Of a stretch of DNA of 64,000 nt, positions 24,314 to 34,878 are shown piece after piece. Source of the stretch: Daucus carota subsp. sativus (lineage: Eukaryota > Streptophyta > Magnoliopsida > Apiales > Apiaceae); the NCBI RefSeq assembly GCF_001625215.2, contig NC_030387.2, forward strand, positions 1,950,501-2,014,500. Direction: 5' to 3'. The translations under genes and the position numbers were made by a program. The notes beneath the pieces are model-generated. The model was not told where the DNA came from. It saw nothing but the letters and a program-made list of their open reading frames with translations, and searched no databases. Each line of letters begins with the position of its first letter. The stretch's first letter is position 1.

Positions 24314-27300
24314 CCTCTGCAACACCCGGATGAGCCATGAAGTCATCTCTTGAGATGAAGGGAACCGTGACTGGATTATTGGAGTCAGGAGCACTTGAAG
24401 TTGAGGTAAAATTTGAGGACATGAAGCTGCACAATACAAAAATCGAGTCATATATAGAGGATTACATTAAACTGAAATTAAAGATTAATTTAGGTTCAAC
24501 ATAATGTAAAATATCTAATGAGTTATACATGATTAGTCACTAACGGTAATTACCCTTATAACCCTTGTTACTCTTTAAACATGAACAAAATCGGCAAACC
24601 TACCTAGGTGTCTTAATGCGGCTATTGAGAAGTTGAAGGGAGGACTTTCCATTGAGGTTGCTAACAAATCTTTTCATGCCACCACATAGGCGAAAAACCA
24701 AGTGAAGAGTAGATTCCCTCTGGATGTTGTAATCAGCAAGAGTAAAATCATTTTTAAGTTGCTTGCCTGCGAAAATGAGCCTCTGCCCGTGCAAAGGAAT
24801 ACCCTCCTTGTCCTGAATTTTAGCTCGGACACTATCAATAGTGTCCGAACTTTCTGCTTCTATGGTTATAGTCTTTGTAGTCAGGGTCTTCACAAAGATC
24901 TGCATGCCACAACGTAGGCGCAGAATCCTGTCAGACTCAGTCTCTGAAGAATCCTGTAAATGACTATTTTCTTGCCACTGCCCAAACTCGTGTGTGAACT
25001 GCACAACTTCTGTAACGAGGTAACCACTGGAGGCTGTGTACAGTCCTTGAAAGTGAATCAGAGACATGAACTTCAGAAAGCATACATCTAAAACCTTAAA
25101 ATAACTCAGGTTGGAAGCAAAAACACAATGGAACAAGAATGAGTCAATAAAAAAATTACGGGCACCAAATTATTTTCCTGCATTCTACCTTTTAAAGGAT
25201 CTGAGAACACCGTCTTTATAATCTTGTTGAATGTTGTTAAAACATGTAGTACATGTAGTTGATTTGAGGCTTGACTGCACATAACTGGCGAAAATTTGCT
25301 CTGATCTTCATTCTGTAACATGAATACAGATATAGGTTGTAGGACAACATTCTCTCAATGGATGGAACAAATTTAACAATAAATAAGCAGAATAATGTGC
25401 ATGTTGAACCCTAAAATGAGATATCGATTAAAGGAGAACAATGATAAGGAACATAATTCTCATTTTGCCACACGCCTTCAATCAACTTAAATTAGATAAT
25501 TACCTTCCCTTTTGTCCCGGTAACATGGATAAATTTAAGACCAGCTATATGTTCCTCCAAGCCTAAAATCTAAATAGCAAAGGTAAACAAGATTTTGTCA
25601 TCAGAAATTTCAGTTTTGTGAACTCAATAATATGGTAGGGGATAAAACTATAATGAGATCTTTGTAATAAACATAGTCTTAAAAACTGACTAACCACCCC
25701 ACAAAAAAATTTATTTGGAGGCACAGAAATGAGTACAACATTACATTTCTTGGAAAGTCTTTTATATCTTATCTAGTGAAGAGAGTGAATTTCGATAAAT
25801 TAGTAACTCTACAATAAAAGGTACAAGTACTGAGCTCCATTTGATTCTTTGATGTCGTTAATTTAATGCTATTATCCCATTTACAAATCAGAATTACAAT
25901 TATTAAGCTACAGCAAAATTCAAAGATAACAGAAGTATTTATTTTTTATGTTCAAAATTGTATTTGCGAAAATAAATGCAGGAAAGGAAAGTATTAATAC
26001 GGATGGTGAAACTTTTACATTAACACAACCACATGCACACACCACACGTGATTTGGTATACACAACCTTGGAAGTGTAACTGTAATCCTGCTGTCTTGTT
26101 TGAAGTTTTCTAAAATTTTCAGGTAATAGATAGATATAAAGGAACTTCTAGTTCTAGAATATGATTTTCATTATAGATGTAAAAACAGACAGAGGTAGTA
26201 CTCAACTAGAGAAGCAAATGTTCTACTCCTATATCGCAACTGCAAAATCCAGAGAGAATATCTAAAAAGCATAATAACTAGGTAATAAAGAAAAAGAACC
26301 AGAAGAGTAAATGAACATAATGTCTAGACATATGACCTTATCAGCTGCTGCTTGTAAAGTAACCTGGTCTTCCCATTCCCCAGATCTGCAAGGGCCATCA
26401 ATCAAGAAAAGTAACATTAGAATAGTTTGACAACAGCGCAAAGCATTATTGCCAATTAAGAAAGAAGAACGCTCTCTTGGAATTACAAGATAACAACTTT
26501 AAAAGAGTACCCTACTTGGCCACTTTCTCGTAATACTTCTTGTACTTATTTGGGACATAGCCTTCGTACAAAGAACGGTTATTCTTAAGCTGAAATAAAA
26601 GACACATACTAACAGTGAGCAAATAATTTACCAATACTGTTTAATATTCAAGCAAGTAATTCCCCTGTACAACATGCTGATTTTAAAAAGCAGACACAAC
26701 GACCATATACCAAAGGAATAGGTAAAAATTCATGGCTCTCTTCCTAGTAGAACTGAAAACTTTGAAAGGTGCCAGGTTATGAAGGAGACATGTGTCAGAA
26801 AAGCACTTGTATATATGTGAATATGAAATTATTTCAAAAAGAAAATTACAAAGTAAAATTGTTTCACACTAAAGTAGCAGCTGTTTTAATTCAAGCTGAC
26901 ATTTGAATTTTAAAAAAATAGCTATCACAACATTCTGAAGTTTCCGTATCAAAGATCAATCTCAAGTGTGTCCACCCTACCTTTTTTTTTGTATAGCTAC
27001 ACAAAGGAATAAAACTTGAACCTACAGCGGAAACAAAGATGTAACCTAGAATGAACCTATGACCGAGCAAATGAAGACCCAGTCCTAATTAATTCATTGC
27101 TAGTTCTACCTGCAAACCTAAATGATACATCACAGTGGAAATACGACGACTAAGCTAACTTTTGGCATCGACTCTGTTAACACATTGTTGGAAACAACTT
27201 TAAAGCTACATCAGTACTAACCTGTTTCACTACCTCCTTGCGGACATGCTTATGATACTCTGGGATGCTATAAAGTGCACGAGACTGAAAAGAGAACTCA

Positions 27301-29653
27301 CATTACTACATGTAAGTATTAAAATCTCATATCATTAACAAGAATAAAGCCAACCTGAAACTTCCCATCGCCTGTGACCTTTAATTCTAACAAATCATAG
27401 GCGTTCAGCCTAAGAGAAATTGATGCATGGAGGAAGGAAGTAATTATCAGCACATGTATGATTCAAAAAGAAGTATCATGGCATTTCAAGTGAAGCTCCT
27501 AACAAATAGTACTAAATTTGACTGACCAAACTCATAACCGTGTGACCTACAATTTAAAGAATATAGGATGTCTGCTTCACTGGTTAATGAATATCACCAG
27601 CAAACTGATGTTACAACTCCTGTGACATGACCTAAAATTTAAAGAGACAGGATCATATCGAAATTTTGAACTTATTATTTGGTTGGTTGAAAGATAAAAT
27701 TACTGTGCTACCTTGTAAGAAATTTTCACCTATTTAAAAATTGACTAGTGCAAAGATTACCTATTGCATTGATAGAGATTAAAAAGCAGGAGGGGCCAGT
27801 TGTCACTTTAAAATTTATAATATCAACAACTTTGATAAGCAAGAGTTAAAATACTTAAACTATAGTTTATAGGTAAGTTAAGGTTGCAAACATAAATTTA
27901 TTTTTGACCCTCTTGAACTAAATCAAATATACCCAATATGTTTACTTCGTAGAGTCAAATTATATGTTAATCTCAACGTTTAAAATAAACAATAAGATAA
28001 TTGTTTTGTTTAATGAGATAAAAACTTGTTTGTCACGACAATAAAGTTATATTGTTTTTTGAACTACATATACTTTACGCTCCCTGTAGTTTGATTTAAA
28101 ATCCCTAACAAATACTAGAAAAGATAACAATAATTTAACTAAAATTTTAATTAATATAACTTTTCTTTCAAATGTACCTATTTTAAGTACATCCAGAACA
28201 AAAGAAATAGTATACATTAATTAATAATTAATTCTTGTATTAAAGTTATTTTTTCCATATATCTTTAACTAAAAATTCAAAACAAATATTATATGATACA
28301 TTAGGAGTGATATGCTAGTAGCTATAGGACTTCATTATATTATATATAAAGTATAATCCCGATAAGGCTTCATCACATACATTTCTAATTATTCCAGATT
28401 AAATTTTTTACTAGAAAAAAGCTTGTGGCCTGATGAACTCCCGGATAGAAGACGCACCTTTGTAGCAGCCTTTGGTGATCCAAACTAGCATCACTTGTGT
28501 TGAGAATGTAGGTATCTATACGCGGAACATGCTGCAAGATAATGCACTTTAATGTCAACAAAAACTATGAAAAAATTCCTACAATATACAAGATAAATAC
28601 CAAAAAATGCTACCAAATGAAATAATCCAGGCGAGTTTGTGCATAGATTAGTTTATACTGTTGGATGTAACTAATAATTAAAAGAATGGAAGTGGCTATC
28701 CCATTTTATGATCTTGTAATTTACAACAACAAAAAGAGGAAAGAGACATATAAATAAACAACTAACTGACCCGAGGTGCTAAATTATTTTTAGTGAACAC
28801 TTATCACAACTATTCTAATTAGTAAAAAGTTTTGTATTTTTTGCTTATACATCAAAACACAAACAAATACTAACTAAATAATAACCTGGAAGTAATATCT
28901 ACTTCTGTTTACACACTCACATATTAATATGAGTCACACACTCACAGCACATAAAACTACTTACCAAAATTACTTATAACATTTAATCAGCATACACAAT
29001 ACATGCACGCACACATATACATGTATGTAACAACTATGCTGCCAAATAATATATAATATGTACAATAAATAGAAAAAATCTTCGCAAAATTTACCAGAGA
29101 AGAATCATAATCATCAACAATGAGAGTCTCTATCTCTGAGTCCTCAAAAACATCATCATCGATTTTGCAGCTTGGACAAAAAAGCGATGTGATTAGATTC
29201 TAGAAAATGCAAGGAAATTAAACAAGCATAGTTAACAAAGGAAAATCTAAATGCAGCAAATTTTAAGTGTAAGGAGCAAGCATGATTTCCACCAGGAATG
29301 TATTATAGAATAATTCTAATATTAAGACAGACTACTGCATTACATAATGAATTATACACATAAAACTTACCCGAAGTCTTTCCTTGATATCGATTTTATG
29401 AGGGGAGATTAATAGCCCGGTTCTAAAGTCACTTTCTCGCAGATACACATATATGGGAATATGATATGATTTCAAGAAGACAATTACAAAGTAAAATTGT
29501 GTGTAACAACTTCCGCTGACATATAAATTAAAAAAATAGCTATCACAACAGTCTGACATTTAACCTAGAATCAAGCGAGAGACGAATGACCCAGTCCTAA
29601 TTAGAAATAGAAAAACCTTACTGTAATATTTACCTCAAAATCATCGGCGGCAT
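24314..29653 (-). CDS. Chimeric gene: folylpolyglutamate synthase, OTU and polyubiquitin pieces
   Basis: Twelve minus-strand exons connect in a compatible phase: 29634-29653, 29371-29431, 29095-29199, 28458-28531, 27355-27409, 27222-27284, 26516-26589, 26337-26385, 25504-25569, 25189-25312, 24604-25045 and 24314-24426. Exon 2 ([18 protein letters not shown]) and exon 9 ([14 protein letters not shown]) match folylpolyglutamate synthase (FPGS), but in reversed order. Exons 4-8 match a plant OTU cysteine protease up to LQAAADK. Exon 11 holds one ubiquitin unit with parts of its neighbours. Exons 3, 10 and 12 are not recognised. The OTU Asp-Gly-Asn-Cys loop reads DGKF, so deubiquitinase activity is unlikely. 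The start ATG at 29653 and the 3' end are tentative; exon 12 ends in a donor and the stop was not found. It may be an expressed exon-shuffled gene or a pseudogene with a frame still open. Confidence 0.55.
24604..25045 (-). other. Polyubiquitin-derived exon
   Basis: After about 40 unrecognised residues the exon reads [19 protein letters not shown], then a full ubiquitin-like unit, then [19 protein letters not shown]. This is the end of one ubiquitin, one whole unit and the start of a third, as in a polyubiquitin gene. The first Arg-Gly-Gly is Arg-Cys-Gly and the second is Cys-Gly-Gly. The Ile44 patch and Lys48 (LIFAGKQL) are kept. Changes cluster in the loop (GIPLHGQ, LKNDF). Processing by ubiquitin hydrolases at these junctions is doubtful. 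Confidence 0.75.
26337..28531 (-). other. OTU-derived block within the chimeric gene, catalytic Cys lost
   Basis: Five exons keep the layout of a plant OTU deubiquitinase gene: [55 protein letters not shown] and [11 protein letters not shown]. In the family the catalytic loop is GDGNCQ-FRALSDQ, with an intron after CQ. Here it is [12 protein letters not shown], so the nucleophile is Phe and the following helix is shortened. The second half of the domain, including the catalytic His, is absent because the next exon is FPGS-like. Confidence 0.7.
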
Positions 29654-29972
29654 TGCTACAGTGCGTGTTGTTGTGCGCCGTGTTGTGGGTAGTAGTGTGC
29701 AATAGGCTAAAAAATAGGGTTGTAGAGTGCGGTGGTGTTTTGCGTGTTGTTGTGTGTGAGTGAGACAAACAAGACAGTGTTGTGTGTATATGAGTAGCAG
29801 GGTAGTGCAATAGGCTAAAAAACTACAGGTAACTCTTATTCAATACTCCACCACAATTGTGTGCACGGATTTGTGCATTCCACTTTTGGAGGGAATCAGA
29901 AGGGTGTGGGGTCCACCTACTAGTGACCTTTGACCTTACCGTTTTTGATTCCATAATTTCAACGTAAACATT

Positions 29973-30377
29973 GAGCCTTAAACCCGTGCGATTATATAAT
30001 TTTAAATTTATTATATATAATTTAAATTATATGTCATTTTATTAATGTTATAATATTAATGAATTGAAGTTTTATTCAATTATATTCACTCTTATAAGTT
30101 TAGCTTTAACAATATTTTTTTATATTGTAAATTATTAGTATAAATAATAAAATATTTTTTATTTTTTAACTAAGTATAAATTATATTTGAAAGAATAATA
30201 GTGGAGTACATCACATGTGTTTGTAATTTAAATTTTATAAAACTGTTTAATGATATAAGACAAGAGAACTCTACATGCTGGACTCTGGAGACTTGTAGCT
30301 ATAACGAACATGACCATACCAAAATTTTGTACGACTACAAATTATACTCATGTTGGCTTATTATAGTATAGTATAGA
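29973..30377 (-). mobile_element. Decayed short Helitron, same family as 12441-13144
   Basis: On the minus strand it begins TCTATACTATACTATAATAA at 30377, preceded by A, then GCCAACATGAGTATAATTTG, as in the copy at 13144. Its other end keeps GAGCCTTAAACCCGTGCG on the plus strand, but one hairpin arm and the CTAG are degraded. It is about 405 bp and lies 320 bp upstream of the first exon of the chimeric gene. Confidence 0.55.
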
Positions 30378-31443
30378 TAATTTGATATTCATATATTAAT
30401 AAAAAAAATTAAAATCATTAATTACTACTATTAATAATATCAAATGTACTAATTTTAATATAAAATTCAGTAATAAAAATATATATACTTCAACTAAATG
30501 AAATATTTTTCATTGTGAAGTGAATTAAAATACGAATCAAGTACATATCAAAACTATTTTACTCTAATACTGAATAAAATAAAAATAATCTGAAAAACTT
30601 GAATCAAGTGAAATAATTTTCATGTAAAAAAATAAAATACAAATCAAATAACAAATTTATAAGTCAAATAATATCCATTATACAGAATTTCTAAATACAA
30701 ACAGAAATTATAAAGGAAATATTGGAATTCTGACCACCGCATCTAGATCCAAGACGATTTGCGGCATTTGGACAAATATTATATACTGGCCAAATGTAGT
30801 GTACTTCAGATATATAAATTTAGGTACTAATCCTTTCATGAATTTTTTTTCTTTTTTAATTTTTATTGATAGAAAATATATATATATTTTTTAAAATATT
30901 AAGATAAGATGAGAATAGAAATGTAAAGTTAAGCAAGCCATTCTAAAAAATATAGTTATAGATTATATGAAATATGTATCACAAAATTCTAAGCTCGGTG
31001 TCCCCTTACGCGACCTCTCAACTTGTTTGTATTAATAAAAAATATATTATATTTATAATTTTAGGAATAACATTATATTTTAAATAAAATTTCTATGAAT
31101 AAGTTTACAACAAAATATTTATTAAATATATCAAATTAATATAATATTATAAAATATAACTTATTATAATTCTTCCTTAATATACATGTGATCTTTCTTC
31201 ATATATATACATGTTTCGGAATTCCCCCTACAAAATGAGATTAATTTTTATTGTCTTATGTGTAAGTATTGTTTGTTACGTTTACATCCAACTAGTTTTA
31301 TAGCCCGTGCAAGCTCTAACTTAGATGTTGTCACTGGGTTAAACTCCCTTATTTAGTATTTCCGAATGATTGTAATTTTGTCACATGGTAGAACAGTTCT
31401 CATAACTTAGATCTAGCAACTACATAAAGTGAATATATACTAA
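30378..31443. other. AT-rich intergenic DNA
   Basis: Very AT-rich, with no ORF of note. Near 31292-31315 the phrase CTAGTTTTATAGCCCGTGCA resembles another degraded Helitron 3' end (minus strand), but no matching start was found. Confidence 0.5.
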
Positions 31444-32829
31444 GGGGTCATTTGTTAAATCTGAACCAAAGGTTCTGGACGAGAGAACATCTGGACGATC
31501 TGGATGGTCAATGAATTTGAGTTTCTGAATGAATGATGCTGTTTGTTTGAGTTTCTGCTGATTTATCTGGATGATGATAATTTACGGATATATCATGTTA
31601 AATGTTAAAAATAGAAAACGTCAATGCTATCTACTTATTATCCCTTGTACTTGAGTGCCAAAACCATATTAATAATTTTATAAAAGAAGATTACAAAACT
31701 ATGACTACAATAAGCCACCAGTCCAGGATATACACAGAGAATATATACATGTTAATAGTCCTGTTAACTTTGAATGGTCAGTAAACTATCATATTAAATA
31801 AGAGTTCAAATCAACGAAGCAAGCAGAGGGTTAAAGAAAATTAATGAAATGATGTCCTGCATAGATAGTAACATTTAACAACAAATGCTAATGTAGATAT
31901 TTAAAATTATCTACAGCATGTTGGTTCAAACTTCAAATAGTTTAAATCCAATCATAAAAACACAAAAAATACTCTTTAAAATGAGTATGCACTTTTTTTC
32001 ACATCATCTTCTTTGTAAAAATTCTCTAAATTGAATATCCTCTTTGTACATTGGACCGAGCAGCATTAATGAAAAATAAATCACTGGTTACTTGGTATAT
32101 ATACATCTCCGATGAACTTAAGATTTTGGCACAATTCTTGCTAACATATATACTTAGGAGTAATAAAAATCAAACGCAAAAGATACATCCTACAAGATTT
32201 CAGGCTTTTAAATCAAGTGAGGATTGTACATCTATATTCTTACAGCCCTACGCAACATCTGAGTTACTACTTCAGTCTACATTTTCAAGAAAAATAACAT
32301 CTAACTATGTCATTGTTATATTCGAAGCAACAATTCTTTCCGGTGTCAAAGTAAACAGAGGATGATTGTAGATTATAATTCTTTATCTACACACAATTTA
32401 CAGGTTGCAAAGTATTGATGACTCAAACAATAAACAACACCCAGTGGAAAACAAGAGTATGCTGGTTTAAACAATTAAGATCGAGAAATCATACCTAATA
32501 GAATTAGACGTGATGACAAAAGCCTGGGAAGAGAAGAAGCCGGTTAAATACCTAAATAGCAGAAGCCATAAGAATAGGCGCCAAAAACCCTAAAAATTCC
32601 GCGAATGATTTATACAAGAGGAGCGGTTTCCCTTAGGAGTCGATGGTTTGATGAGAAATCTGGACGATTGAGCTTATGGCTTGAGGTTGTGTCGTCCAGA
32701 AGCTTTTAGGGTGTCGTCCAGTAATTTTTTTGTTGTCCAGTCCAGATACAGTGTTATCAAATGATCTCAACGAGGCCCATTCTGAATGAGCCCAAAATAT
32801 CTGTCATTCAGGGGTTATCAAACGACCCC
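31444..32829. mobile_element. Harbinger-like element without transposase
   Basis: The 1,386-bp block has short inverted ends (GGGGTCATTTGTTAAATC on the left; complement of GGGGTCGTTTGATAACCCC on the right) flanked by TAA at 31441-31443 and 32830-32832. No transposase frame was seen. The ORF at 32051-32365 has no recognised domain. TCCAGA/TCTGGA-rich segments near both ends are also inverted (GGACGATCTGG and CGTCCAG-type phrases). The superfamily call rests on the 3-bp duplication only. Confidence 0.5.
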
Positions 32830-33362
32830 TAAGTCAAGATCGTCGAGGTATATGTACAAATATAAAGTACATGCATTATATGCCAGCGCAATACACAAAT
32901 TTTAATATTCTTAATATAAAAACATATAGCTGCTATCATAGGAATTGTGTTACTGTAATAACCGGATTGGATGAGTCCCCACCAAAATAATGTATGCACG
33001 TTATTATAAACCAGGAAGATATATTTGTTGTTATAGATCCACATATAACAGATAATACACCTTAAGTGCCACACACTTCGACAATGACGAGCCACAAAAA
33101 AAGATAGATTATATGTTCATATCCATGAGCATCAAATATTCACCACAATTAGAAACAAAGCTAATAGAGGCTATGAACCAAGTTGTCGAACCATTTGAAA
33201 GCTTTTGTAGAAATCTTTGTTAAGGCAGTACTAACTTATTTTGGACGATCAACTTTGCACGTGTTAAACAGATTTTCCTCAAATAAATAACAACGTTGTT
33301 GTAAAACCACAAGCAGTCTACAGCTTAGATGTCTTCACAATAGAATTCAATTCATCGAGTCT

Positions 33363-33446
33363 TACTCCACGACTTGATCAAAATACATGGAACACATATA
33401 GAGCTACTCCACGACTTGATCAAAATACATGGAACACATATAGAGC
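33363..33446. repeat. 42-bp exact tandem duplication
   Basis: Two identical 42-bp units (33363-33404 and 33405-33446), each starting TACTCCACGACTTGATC and ending CATATAGAGC, lie just past the stop codon of the orphan exon on its 3' side. Confidence 0.9.
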
Positions 33447-33466
33447 TTGGAGGTTATACGAACCAT

Positions 33467-33649
33467 CTATGCCTTCCCTTTCTTGACAGCAGAAAAAATA
33501 GTGAATGATATCTTTTTGACATCCAGATGCTCAAACACCTCGCTGAGGGAATGAGAAAGAAAAGCAGCTGCAAGACAACAAGGCAAACTCAATCTTGGAG
33601 TTAAACATTTCTCCTCGGCTTGTTTTTTAGGTCCTTTCTCTTCTAAAGC
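33467..33649 (-). pseudogene. Orphan C-terminal exon of the ankyrin-copy-1 type
   Basis: A 61-codon exon follows a strong acceptor (CTTCTTCCAG). It reads ALEEKGPKKQAEEK at the start and LDVKKISFTIFSAVKKGKA at the end, then a stop. It matches the last exon of ankyrin copy 1 (17717-17911) at both ends, is four codons shorter, and is diverged in the middle. The other 3' exons of that gene (for example the one ending NALAETIFR) were not found upstream on this strand. It could be an alternative last exon of the gene at 34879-38006 but is more likely a leftover. Confidence 0.6.
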
Positions 33650-34878
33650 CTGGAAGAAGAAAGACAACTTACATATAGAACCAAAAGCTACAAAACTGAA
33701 TACAAACTTTCTTGTTCCATCGAAAAATAGAAAATAAGGTTCAAATTTGCATTTAACCACATTGCACATATTTATTAAACCAAGCAAGTCCACATTGCAC
33801 TGCACTATAATAATATTTAAACATGCCTATACTGACAATAATGTATTGCCAAAAGATGAGGGCTGTAGTAATTTGAATTTCTTTATTTGAACTTCAAGAG
33901 AAAAAGAAAAACTAATCAAAAGATACCATTCAATGCACCAGGTAGCAGCCACGTACCGTTAAATTATTCGTTTCCCCTCCCATGTATAACATCCTGCTAC
34001 TGATTACATGGCGTTTTGAAGGGATAAGGGGTGGTCATCACATAGCGATCTATTTCAGGTTTATACCATTCTTCTGCTTAAACTTATATTTACACAAAAC
34101 TTGACCAACAGATTTTCGCTTATTTTTTTCAGGAGTTAGATGAGAATCTACAAGGGAGACAAAGGAATAGGAGAGCACCAGTGGACCTAAGAGATGATGG
34201 ATTGAAATCCGATGCCTAATAAATTTACTTTTCCAAATGTTCGGAAGTCATGTTTTGGTCTTGAAAACTTAATTTCAGGTAAACATGCCAATGGCCGATG
34301 ATAAAAATTGGGCAATCATGTTTTATATAAGTTCAAATACTGTGTGTATTGTTATACCGGAGGGAGTTTTCGTGGACAATGTTTGAAAAATGCCCACACA
34401 GACAATAGACCTAGAGTGCAATAATTGGTGGATGTGCAATAATCCTACCCTCTACCTAGGCACAATTAATATCATAGAGAAGAACTAAAAAGTGATAAAT
34501 TAAGTTCATGGAAAAGATAAATCAATGATGAAAATCAGTAATAAATTGCACAACCATCTATTCATCAGAGAATTGGTAATGAACAAACACAGACCATGAA
34601 CATAAAGCTTTATTATAGGGAAAAACACAAACATTGCATGAACGTGGTAAGAAGCAGACATCGCTCCGAGGGATTGTCCAAAGAGGTTGATGAATAGATG
34701 GACCAACACGGGACGAAAATCCACGATGCTGATTGTATAAGAAGCTTGGGCCCACTATCCTCTGAAACATATTGCTAGTGATGCATGATGGCTATAAAAA
34801 CCCAAAGCAAAAACATGGTAGGAGTCAAAAAACACCTCGGAATAATATAGTGAGATGAATAAGATATGTACTATTCAT

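Noticed and set aside
24085-24333. ORF across the (CA)n run
   Set aside because: The long frame is produced by the microsatellite.
24314-30377. The whole chimeric gene as cargo of one Helitron
   Set aside because: The upstream Helitron copy appears to have its own 3' end at about 29973, and no matching terminus was found left of 24314.
34506-34770. Overlapping minus-strand ORFs downstream of ankyrin copy 2
   Set aside because: The frames have no relation to the ankyrin proteins, and copy 2 already has a stop at 34879.
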